Of a DNA stretch of 64,000 nt, positions 31,852 to 42,267 are shown piece after piece (position 1 is the stretch's first letter; every line of letters begins with the position of its first letter). The translations under genes and the position numbers were made by a program. The stretch spans positions 8,365,599 to 8,429,598 of the forward strand of contig JABAKD010000010.1 of assembly GCA_012845835.1 (NCBI GenBank). The letters run 5' to 3'. Origin of the DNA: Undaria pinnatifida (Eukaryota > Sar > Phaeophyceae > Laminariales > Alariaceae). The notes beneath the pieces were generated by a model. The model had not been told where the DNA came from, ran no database searches, and saw only the letters and a list, made by a program, of their open reading frames with translations.

Positions 31852-32196
31852 TTATGCTGGTCCATGACCTATCGTCGTAACTGCCATCGTGCGTTGCGTT
31901 CTTTGGCAGGGGAAGGTCCCGGGGGGCTCTCCGTGTGATAGACAGCGACACTCGGGAAACTCAGGTAGCATACGCCGTCCAGCTGTCAATTCGCAGAATT
32001 CCTCAATCAGACTGTGTCGTAACTCGGACAGCTTCTCTAGTATCCGGTGGTCGGTGGAGTCTTGGTTGGCGTTCTCGTGGGGACTGTTTTCCATTGATGT
32101 GTCATGTGTGTTGTCGGGAATGCGATTCATTAGCTGTTGGTTGATATGGATGCTTCTTTGGAACCATTTCCGCGGGGTTTCGCTAGATGGTGGCAT
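31852..32196 (-). CDS. Open frame at the left edge of the satellite (unknown protein)
   Basis: A minus-strand frame of 114 codons begins inside the first array unit and leaves it leftwards. Within the array the same frame (HDTSMENSPHENANQ ... DHRILE) is cut by a TAG after ILE in nearly all units. Only in the edge unit does it continue as KLSELRHSLIEEFCELTAGR, a plausible amphipathic helix. This may be a remnant of the sequence from which the satellite arose. No family was recognised and it may not be expressed. Confidence 0.3.
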   Translation of the reverse strand: MPPSSETPRKWFQRSIHINQQLMNRIPDNTHDTSMENSPHENANQDSTDHRILEKLSELRHSLIEEFCELTAGRRMLPEFPECRCLSHGEPPGTFPCQRTQRTMAVTTIGHGPA

Positions 32197-35100
32197 TCCC
32201 CGCCCTCTGGACTCTCATTTATTTCGGAACATGCCTCAATCAGGCTCTGTCGTTGGCCGGATAGCTACTCTAGTATCCGGTGGTCGGTGAAGTCTTGGTT
32301 GGCGTTCTCGTGGGGACTGTTTTCCATGTGTCATGCATGTTGGCGGGAATGGGATTCATTAGTTGTCGGTTGATGTGGATGCTTCTTTGGATTCATTTCC
32401 GCGGGGTTTTGCTAGAGGGTGGCGTTCCCCGCCCTCTGGACTTTCATTTCGGAACATGCCTCAATCAGGCTCTGTCGGTAAACGGGTAGCTATTCTAGTA
32501 TCCGGTGGTCGGTGGAGTCTTGGTTGGCGTTCTCGTGGGGACTGTTTTCCATTGATGTGTCATGCATGTTAGCGGAAATAGGATTCATTAGCTGTTGGTT
32601 GATGTGGATGCTTCTGTGGAACCATTTCCGCGGGGTTTCGCTAGAGGGTGGCATCCCCCGCGCTCTGGACTCTCATTTCGGAACATGCCTCGATCAGGCT
32701 CTGTCGGTAAACGGGTAGCTATTCTAGTATCCGGTGGTCGGTGGAGTCTCGGTTGGCGTTCTCGTGGGGACTGTTTTTCATTGATGTGTCATGCATGTTT
32801 GCGAGATTGGGACTTATCAGTTGTCGGTTGATATGGATACTTCTTTGGATCCATTTCCGCGGGGTTTCGCTAGAGAGTGGCATTCCCCACCCTCTGGACT
32901 TTCATTTCGGAACATGCCTCAATCAGGCTCTGTCGGTAAACGGGTAGCTATTCTAGTATCCGGTGGTCGGTGGAGTCTTGGTTGGCGTTCTCGTGGGGAC
33001 TGTTTTCCATTGATGTGTCATGCATGTTAGCGGAAATAGGATTCATTAGCTGTTGGTTGATGTGGATGCTTCTTTGGAACCATTTCCGCGGGGTTTTGCT
33101 AGAGGGTGGCATTGCCCGCCCTCTGGACTCTCATTTCGAAACATGCCTCAATCAGGCTTTGTCGGTAAACGGGTAGCTATTCTAGTATCCGGTGGTCGGT
33201 GGAGTCTCGGTTGGCATTCTCGTGGGGACTGTTTTTCATTGATGTGTCATGTGTGTTTGCGAGATTGGGACTTATCAGTTGTCGGTTGATATGGATACTT
33301 CTTTGGAACCATTTCCGCGGGGTTTCGGCAGAGGGTGGCATTCCCCGCCCTCTGGACTCTCATTTCGAAACATGCCTCAATCAGGCTCTGTCGGTAAACG
33401 GGTAGCTATTCTAGTATCCGGTGGTCGGTGGAGTCTTGGTTGGTGTTCTCGTTGGGGCTGTTTTCCATTGATGTGTCATGCATGTTGGCAAGATTGGGAT
33501 TCATTAGCTGTTGGTTGATGTGGATGCTTCTTTGGAACCATTTTCGCGGGGTTTCGCTAGAGGGTGGCATTCCCCGCCCTCTGGACTCTCATTTCGGAAC
33601 ATGCCTCAATCAGGCTCTGTCGGTAAACGGGTAGCTATTCTAGTATCCGGTCGTCGGTGGAGTCTTGGTTGGCGTTCTCGTTGGGACTGTTTTCCATTGA
33701 TGTGTCATGCATGTTGGCAAGATTGGGATTCATTAGCTGTTGGTTGATGTGGATGCTTCTTTGGAACCATTTTCGCGGGGTTTCGCTAGAGGGTGGCATC
33801 CCCCGCGCTCTGGACTCTCATTTCGGAACATGCCTCAATCAGGCTCTGTCGGTAAACGGGTAGCTATTCTAGTATCCGGTGGTCGGTGGAGTCTCGGTTG
33901 GCGTTCTCGTGGGGACTGTTTTTCATTGATGTGTCATGCATGTTTGCGAGATTGGGACTTATCAGTTGTCGGTTGATATGGATACTTCTTTGGATCCATT
34001 TCCGCGGGGTTTCGCTAGAGAGTGGCATTCCCCACCCTCTGGACTTTCATTTCGGAACATGCCTCAATCAGGCTCTGTCGGTAAACGGGTAGCTATTCTA
34101 GTATCCGGTAGTCGGTGGAGTCTTGGTTGGTGTTCTCGTTGGAACTGTTTTTCATTGATGCGTCATGTATGTTGGCGGGAATGGGATTCATTAGCTGTCG
34201 GTTGATGTGGATGCTTCTCTGGAACCATTTCCGCGGGGTTTCGCTAGAGGGTGGCATCCCCCGCCCTCTGGACTCTCATTTCGGAACATGCCTCAATCAG
34301 GCTCTGTCGGTAAACGGGTAGCTATTCTAGTATCCGGTCGTCGGTGGAGTCTTGGTTGGCGTTCTCGTGGGGACTGTTTTCCATTGATGTGTCATGCATG
34401 TTGGCGGGAATGGGATTCATTAGCTGTCGGTTGATGTGGATGCTTTTTTGGAACCATTTCCGCGGGGTTCCGCTAGAGGGTGGCATTCCCCGCCCTCTGG
34501 ACTCTCATTTCGGAACATGCCTCAATCAGGCTCTGTCGGTAAACGGGTAGCTATTCTAGTATCCGGTGGTCGGTGGAGTCTTGGTTGGCGTTCTCGTGGG
34601 GACTTCGTTGGGACTGTTTTTCATTGATGTGTCATGTATGTTGTCGGGAATGGGATTCATTAGCTGTCGGTTGATATGGATGCTTCTTTGGAACAATTTC
34701 CGCGGGGTTTCGCTAGAGGGTGGCATCCCCCGCCCTCTGGACTCTCATTGAGGAACATGCCTCAATCAGGCTCTGTCGGTAAACGGGTAGCTATTCTAGT
34801 ATCCGGTGGTCGGTGGAGTCTTGGTTGGCGTTCTCGTGGGGACTTCGTTGGGACTGTTTTTCATTGATGTGTCATGTATGTTGTCGGGAATGGGATTCAT
34901 TAGCTGTCGGTTGATATGGATGCTTCTTTGGAACAATTTCCGCGGGGTTTCGCTAGAGGGTGGCATTCCCCGCCCTCTGCACTCTCATTTCGGAACATAC
35001 CTCAATCAGGCTCTGTCGGTAAACGGGTAGCTATTCTAGTATCCGGTGGTCGGTGGAGTCTTGGTTGGTGTTCTCGTTGGGACTGTTTTCCATTGATGTG

Positions 35101-38100
35101 TCATGCATGTTTGCGGGAATGGGATTTATTAGCTGTCGGTTGATATGGATGCTTCTTTGGAACCATTTTCGCGGGGTTTCGCTAGAGGGTGGCATTCCCC
35201 GCCCTCTGCACTCTCATTTCGGAACATACCTCAATCAGGCTCTGTCGGTAAACGGGTAGCTATTCTAGTATCCGGTGGTCGGTGGAGTCTTGGTTGGCGT
35301 TCTCGTTGGGACTGTTTTCCATTGATGTGTCATGCATGTTTGCGGGAATGGGATTCATTAGCTGTCGGTTGATATGGATGCTTCTTTGGAACCATTTCCG
35401 CGGGGTTTCGCTAGATGGTGGCATCCCCCGCCCTCTGGACTCTCATTTCGGAACATGCCTCAATCAGGCTCTGTCGGTAAACGGGTAGCTATTCTAGTAT
35501 CCGGTGGTCGGTGGAGTCTTGGTTGGCGTTCTCGTGGGGACTGTTTTCCATTGATGTGTCATGCATGTTGGCGGGAATGGGATTCATTAGCTGTCGGTTG
35601 ATGTGGATGCTTTTTTGGAACCATTTCCGCGGGGTTCCGCTAGAGGGTGGCATTCCCCGCCCTCTGGACTCTCATTTCGGAACATGCCTCAATCAGGCTC
35701 TGTCGGTAAACGGGTAGCTATTCTAGTATCCGGTGGTCGGTGGAGTCTTGGTTGGTGTTCTCGTTGGGGCTGTTTTTCATTGATGTGTCATGCATGTTGG
35801 CGGGAATGGGATTCATTAGCTGTCGGTTGATATGGATACTTCTTTGGAACCATTTCCGCGGGGTTTCGCTAGAGGGTGGCATTCCCCGCCCTCTGCACTC
35901 TCATTTCGGAACATGCCTCAATCAGGCTCTGTCGGTAAACGGGTAGCTATTCTAGTTTCCGGTGGTCGGTGGAGTCTTGGTTGGCGTTCTCGTGGGGACT
36001 GTTTTCCATTAATGTGTCATGCATGTTTGCGGGAATGGGATTCATTAGCTGTCGGTTGATATGGATGCTTCTTTGGAACCATTTCCGCGGGGTTTTGCTA
36101 GATGGTGGCATCCCCCGCCCTCTGGACTCTCATTTCGGAACATGCCTCAATCAGGCTCTGTCGGTAAACGGGTAGCTATTCTAGTATCCGGTGGTCGGTG
36201 GATTCTTGGTTGGCGTTCTCGTTGGGACTGTTTTTCATTGATGTGTCATGCATGTTGGCGGGAATGGGATTCATTAGCTGCCGGTTGATGTGGATGCTTC
36301 TTTGGAACCGTTTCCGCGGGGTTTCGCTAGAGGGTGGCATTTCCCGCCCTCTGGACTCTCATTTCGGAACATACCTCAATCAGGCTCTGTCGGTAAACGG
36401 GTAGCTATTCTAGTATCCGGTGGTCGGTGGAGTCTTGGTTGGTGTTCTCGTGGGGACTGTTTTCCATTGATGTGTCATGCATGTTGGCGGGAATGGGATT
36501 CATTAGTTGTTGGTTGATATGGATGCTTCTTTGGAACCATTTCCGCGGGGTTTCGCTAGAGGGTGGCATTCCCCGCCCTCTGGACTCTCATTTCGGAACA
36601 TGCCTCAATCAGGCTCTGTCGGTAAACGGGTAGCTATTCTAGTATCCGGTGGTCGGTGGAGTCTTGGTTGGTGTTCTCGTTGGGACTGTTTTCCATTGAT
36701 GTGTCATGCATGTTGGCGGGAATGGGATTCATTAGCTGTCGGTTGATATGGATGCTTCTTTGGAACCATTTTCGCGGGGTTTCGCTAGATGGTGGCATTC
36801 CCCGCCCTCTGCACTCTCATTTCGGAACATACCTCAATCAGGCTCTGTCGGTAAACGGGTAGCTATTCTAGTATCCGGTGGTCGGTGGAGTCTTGGTTGG
36901 CGTTCTCGTGGGGACTGTTTTCCATTGATGTGTCATGCATGTTTGCGGGAATGGGATTCATTAGCTGTCGGTTGATATGGATGCTTCTTTGGAACCATTT
37001 TCGCGGGGTTTCGCTAGATGGTGGCATCCCCCGCCCTCTGGACTCTCATTTCGGAACATGCCTCAATCAGGCTCTGTCGGTAAACGGGTAGCTATTCTAG
37101 TACCCGGTGGTCGGTGGAGTCTTGGTTGGCGTTCTCGTTGGGACTGTTTTCCATTGATGTGTCATGCATGTTGGCGGGAATGGGATTCATTAGCTGTCGG
37201 TTGATATGGATGCTTCTTTGGAACCATTTTCGCGGGGTTTCGCTAGAGGGTGGCATCCCCCGCCCTCTGGACTCTCATTTCGGAACATGCCTCAATCAGG
37301 CTCTGTCGGTAAACGGGTAGCTATTCTAGTATCCGGTGGTCGGTGGAGTCTTGGTTGGCGTTCTCGTGGGGACTTCGTTGGGACTGTTTTTCATTGATGT
37401 GTCATGCATGTTGGCGGGAATGGGATTCATTATGTGTCGGTTGATATGGATGCTTCTTTGGATCCATTTCCGCGGGGTTTCGCTAGATGGTGGCATTTCC
37501 CGCCCTCTAGACTCTCATTTCGGAACATACCTCAATCAGGCTCTGTCGGTAAACGGGTAGCTATTCTAGTATCCGGTGGTCGGTGGAGTCTTGGTTGGCG
37601 TTCTCGTGGGGACTGTTTTCCATTGATGTGTCATGCATGTTGGCGGGAATGGGATTCATTAGTTGTTGGTTGATATGGATGCTTCTTTGGAACCATTTCC
37701 GCGGGGTTTCGCTAGAGGGTGGCATTCCCCGCCCTCTGGACTCTCATTTCGGAACATGCCTCAATCAGGCTCTGTCGGTAAACGGGTAGCTATTCTAGTA
37801 TCCGGTGGTCGGTGGAGTCTTGGTTGGTGTTCTCGTTGGGACTGTTTTCCATTGATGTGTCATGCATGTTGGCGGGAATGGGATTCATTAGCTGCCGGTT
37901 GATGTGGATGCTTCTTTGGAACCATTTTCGCGGGGTTTCGCTAGATGGTGGCATTCCCCGCCCTCTGCACTCTCATTTCGGAACATACCTCAATCAGGCT
38001 CTGTCGGTAAACGGGTAGCTATTCTAGTATCCGGTCGTCGGTGGAGTCTTGGTTGGCGTTCTCGTGGGGACTGTTTTCCATTGATGTGTCATGCATGTTT

Positions 38101-39272
38101 GCGGGAATGGGACTCATTAGCTGTCGGTTGATGTGGATGCTTCTTTGGAACCATTTCCGCGGGGTTTCGCTAGAGGGTGGCATTCCCCGCGCTCTGGACT
38201 CTCATTTCGGAACATGCCCCAATCAGGCTCTGTCGGTAAACGGGTAGCTATTCTAGTATCCGGTGGTCGGTGGAGTCTTGGTTGGTGTCCTTGTGGGAAC
38301 TGTTTTTCATTGATGTGTCATGTATGTTGGCGGGAATGGGATTCATTAGTTTTTGGTTGATATGGATGCTTCTTTGGATCCATTTCCGCGGTGTTTCGCT
38401 AGAAGGTGGCATTCCCCGCCCTCTGGACTCTCATTTCGAAACATGCCTAAATCAGGCTCTGTCGGTAAACGGGTAGCTATTCTAGTATCCGGTGGTCGGT
38501 GGAGTCTTGGTTGGTGTTCTCGTGGGGACTGTTTTTCATTGATGTGTCATGTATGTTGGCAAGATTGGGACTTATCAGTTGTCGGTTGATATGGATGCTT
38601 CTTTGGAACCATTTCCGCGGGGTTTTGCTAGAGGGTGGCATCCCCCGCCCTCTGGACTCTCATTTCGGAACATGCCTCAATCAGACTCTGTCGGTAAACG
38701 GGTAGCTATTCTAGTATCCGGTGGTCGGTGGAGTCTTGGTTGGTGTTCTCGTGGGGACTGTTTTTCATTGATGTGTCATGCATGTTGGCGGGAATGGGAT
38801 TCATTAGCTGTCGGTTGATGTGGATGCTTCTTTGGAACCATTTCCGCGGGGTTTCGCTAGAGGGTGGCATTCCCCGCCCTCTGGACTTTCATTTCGGAAC
38901 ATACCTCAATCAGGCTCTGTCGGTAAACGGGTAGCTATTCTAGTATCCGGTGGTCGGTGGAGTCTTGGTTGGTGTTCTCGTGGGAACTGTTTTTCATTGA
39001 TGTGTCATGCATGTTGGCGGGAATGGGATTCATTAGCTGTCGGTTGATGTGGATGCTTCTCTGGAACCATTTCCGCGGGGTTTCGCTAGATGGTGGCATC
39101 CCCCGCCCTCTGGACTCTCATTTCGGAACATGCCTCAATCAGGCTCTGTCGGTAAACGGGTAGCTATTCTAGTATCCGGTGGTCGGTGGAGTCTTGGTTG
39201 GCGTTCTCGTGGGGACTTTGTGGGTACTGTTTTTCATTGATGTGTCATGTGTGTTGGCGGGAATCGGGTTTG
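31980..39272. repeat. 229-bp satellite array, about 32 units
   Basis: Direct tandem repeats with a 229-bp period, anchored by TAGTATCCGGTGGTCGGTGG, TTTTCATTGATGTGTCATG-type, CCGCGGGGTTTCGCTAGAGG and CAATCAGGCTCTGTCGGT segments. Units at about 34573, 34813 and 37343 are 240 bp because of an 11-base partial duplication (TTCGTTGGGAC) after GGGGAC; the last unit carries a similar insertion. The two leftmost units are the most diverged. Each unit has an imperfect stem, AGAGGGTG with CGCCCTCT around about 8 bases, and a smaller GCCT/AGGC stem. As 229 is not a multiple of three, the many 60-80 codon frames cannot form one repeated protein. Confidence 0.97.
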
Positions 39273-40140
39273 ATTAACGATCCCACGTATTGGATTAGCA
39301 GTAGGAATAGGATGGTTTGGATTGTTTTTTTCTAACTTAGGTCGCATGCTATTGTACCGGGGTCGCAGGGATCTGATTGGTGAGGGGAGGCGACCAACAC
39401 CACGTCGGAGTGACAATATTGTCATTTGGCAAATCAATAATATGAGCGCAACAACATCACGGCTGAAGCAGAGCCCAGGATCAGAGTCTTCAGGGGGAAC
39501 GCCTTCCGTTCGCATGAGCGCAGGCAATCGTTTTATGCACAGCACCCGCAGTACCTACTTCGCCAGCGAACAGAATACACGTTGCCGGTCGCCATCATGG
39601 ACCCGCATTAGAAAGTTGTTTTCGACTTTCAACCTGTTTCGCCAGCATTGCCTCCCATCCAAGCAACTGCTCATGTTCAACTCTAAACGACGTAAACAAT
39701 ACCAACGCATCGTCAGTGGTGTGCGACTTGCGAAAGCCGTGGCCCCATTAGCCGAAGAGCGTTCAAACGCCTCGTGCGAGAAATGCAGGCACTTTACTGT
39801 TTTATCTGGAAATGGCTTCCCGTCAATGGCTCAATTGTCGTGCTGTTCGATCCAATCGGGATAACACGTTTGTTAGCATCTCTGCCCCCTCCAGCATGAG
39901 GCATCTGATAACGGAGCCAGTTCGCCTACAGTACAGTCCTGATTATGTGCTGGTAAGGACAGTAGATGTTGCTTGGAAATGCACATGAGAACGGCCTTCG
40001 GTGGGAAGGTATGAACAGGTCTCGTGAAACAGGCTCTATTAATAGTAGGCGCGAACACAACTTTCTGATGCTGCCCGACGACGTTTCGTGGCAAATGGCA
40101 CCGTGGTAATCTAGATGTTAAAGGTCAATAATATTGTGTA
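39273..40140. other. Right flank of the satellite
   Basis: Unique-looking DNA with an open + frame at 39322-39864 (180 codons, Ser/Arg-rich, no recognised domain). It could be non-coding. Confidence 0.4.
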
Positions 40141-40179
40141 ACTTCATGGATTCAATCGGCGTCCCCTGTGGAATAGGTG

Positions 40180-40540
40180 AATCTCATCCCCACTAAAGTC
40201 AATGATGCGGGTGCGAATCCTCCCGAGTGGATGCTCGTGTTCGTAAGGACGTTTTCTTGCGCAAAACGTTGACCAGCGGACAGTGCGAGAGCATGAGTTA
40301 GCAAAATCTGAGGAAAATCGACGAGCATAAACAGCTCAAAGGTAGGAGCGCTGATCCCTATGCGCGATAAAAACGAAGGCACGTACCGGTGGGGGGGGGA
40401 GGGGAAACACCTGTGACCACGGTTTGTCCAGAAGGTCGCCCACGGTAAACCTCTTACGAGTTGAGCTGGACAGCAAACGCTAATGAATAAAACAAAAAAA
40501 AAACGGACGGACAAACAAAGACCTTCCAAAGTACAGACCT
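40180..40540 (+). repeat. Candidate SINE, copy 3 (with degenerate B-box)
   Basis: GGTGCGAATCC (40210-40220) is one base off the B-box consensus. The shared core CGATAAAAACGAAGGCACGT follows about 143 bases later, then a G-rich segment and GTCCAGAAGGTCG. The latter half also matches 46515-46660. Confidence 0.5.
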
Positions 40541-40571
40541 CAGTTCGCACTGGAAAAAACTCTTAAAGAGG

Positions 40572-40693
40572 TGTTGCGGGAATAGCTTGCATGATCCGAT
40601 AAGTTGCGGGAAGGTTTTCCATCCGATAAGTTGGGGGATTGTTTTTCATCCGGCAAAAGTTGCGTGGATTTTTCAATGTTTTGCATCCGATAG
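40572..40693 (+). repeat. Short tandem repeat (~32-37 bp, 4 units)
   Basis: Imperfect units with CATCCGATAAGTTG followed by GGG and a T-rich end. Confidence 0.75.
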
Positions 40694-40699
40694 CCCCCT

Positions 40700-41589
40700 C
40701 TAATATTCTGCTGTAGCCCGTCTCGGGTCACAACAAGGCGAAGCAGCAAATATACCAACGGATAGGAGCAGCTGTAAGAACTACTAGTAACAACCCCTAC
40801 TACAAATCTGGACCCGCCTAGTTTTGGCGTTATTTCATCTGTATGTACGAGTATGTGCGAAGCACTCTCGCCACGAAACACCCAACATATCGTAGTAGGC
40901 CCCTTTATCGTGTTCGGCCTCCACACAACGGGCTGAATCATGACGTTGTGAAAAACAAGACACGCGCCCTTCTCCCCACCCATCCACCCAATCCCCCGGC
41001 CCACCCCCGGCCCACCCACGCACCCACGCACCTTCACACACATACACTCATACAGCAGTGGAGTACCAACCCACATCTACGCCCCAACACAGTACTGGGC
41101 CGACAAGTAGGTGTAATCTAAACAAAACGCCGATCGACAACAAGACCAACGCTCTTTTCTTTTGGAACCTTTTCTCGACGAGTGCCTTTTCTTCGTCTTT
41201 CAAAAATAAGGCAAACGAAAGCAAGAGGTCGGCAGAAACAAGGCCCACCAAAAAAATGACGGCCTGGGGCACGTGGGTGCGAGGGTGTGTTCTCTCTCCC
41301 CGTTCCTCCCACAACGCAACACGCCCGCAGATCAATCAATATATTCATCATCCAAACAATCAATCAATCAACCACCCACTCAACCATTCAAACATCCGAC
41401 CGACCGACCAGTCAATCAGCCAACCAATAAAACAAACTAATCAATTAATCAAGTATTACTCTTCTCTTCTACACCCTTCTCGCCCTCTTCTTCGAAGGAG
41501 ACATCCGCACCCCCGCCCCCAACCCTGATTCGCCCGAACCCCAACCCCTCTTTACCCAAAACCCCTCTACCCCCTGTCCACAGGTGCTA
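40700..41589 (-). other. 3' flank of the ubinuclein-like gene
   Basis: Contains a CCCA-rich stretch near 40980-41030 and AATC/CAATCAAC repeats at 41325-41460. Presumably includes the 3' UTR; no poly(A) signal could be assigned. Confidence 0.5.
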
Positions 41590-42267
41590 CTAATGCGTAC
41601 TTGCTGTCACCCCACCCCCTATAAAAGCCTCCTCTTCCTCCTCCTCCTCGAACGCCCTCGTGTCAAACGTCGGCGGAGCGTCGAACGTAAACCCCCTTGG
41701 CGGCAACAGCTCCGCCGACAGCGCCGGAGACATCGCCACCGCCGATACCTCGTCGTAGCTCATGCTGACCTCGCCCCCCTCCGTCCGCCGCGCTACTGGT
41801 GGTGCAACAGCCCCCGAGGCCGCTGCTGCGGCTGCAGACCTCTGTGATGATGATGGTGATGGCGATGATGCGGGTGTTACTGCCAGAGCCTGTGCCGACG
41901 GATAGGCCGTCGTCGGCGCGTCGTAGTGCGACGAGAATGACGCCGGCGACGCAAAAGACGAAATTGGATACATTGGGGGTGACGACGACGGCAGTTCCGC
42001 CGCTACCTGTGACCCCGTCGCCGAAGCGCCCCCTGCATTGCCAGTTCCACCTCCCGCCGCCGCCGGCGCTGCTGCCGTCGCTCCCGCGCCTTGCTGTGTT
42101 GGCGTTGGGGTTGCTGGCGTTGATGGTGGCTGCATGGCGGCGAACAAGCCACCCGGGGCGAACCCCACGACCACAGGGGGCGCGGCTGCCGCGGCCGCCA
42201 CCGCTGTGGGTGTTCCGCCCGACGTTGTGGTTGCAGTCGGTGAGGTTGGCCCTGCTTCCGCCGCAGC
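41590..42267 (-). CDS. UBN: Ubinuclein terminal exon (low complexity, acidic end)
   Basis: A 225-codon Ala/Pro/Ser/Thr-rich frame ends FDTRAFEEEEEEEAFIGG, then TAG at 41590-41592. The phase-0 acceptor is GCAGAG at the right edge. Using the previous AG two bases earlier would shift the frame, so the exact junction and a possible further small exon between 42270 and 43767 remain open. Confidence 0.65.
   Translation of the reverse strand, partial: AAAEAGPTSPTATTTSGGTPTAVAAAAAAPPVVVGFAPGGLFAAMQPPSTPATPTPTQQGAGATAAAPAAAGGGTGNAGGASATGSQVAAELPSSSPPMYPISSFASPASFSSHYDAPTTAYPSAQALAVTPASSPSPSSSQRSAAAAAASGAVAPPVARRTEGGEVSMSYDEVSAVAMSPALSAELLPPRGFTFDAPPTFDTRAFEEEEEEEAFIGGGVTASTH

Noticed and set aside
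32137-39047. Repeated 68-75 codon frames in the satellite as a protein family
   Set aside because: The period is not a multiple of three, every frame ends in a stop shared by all units, and frames overlap on the same strand; they are by-products of the repeat.
31980-39272. Satellite units as a CRISPR array
   Set aside because: Repeats are contiguous 229-bp units with no unique spacers, in a eukaryotic genome.
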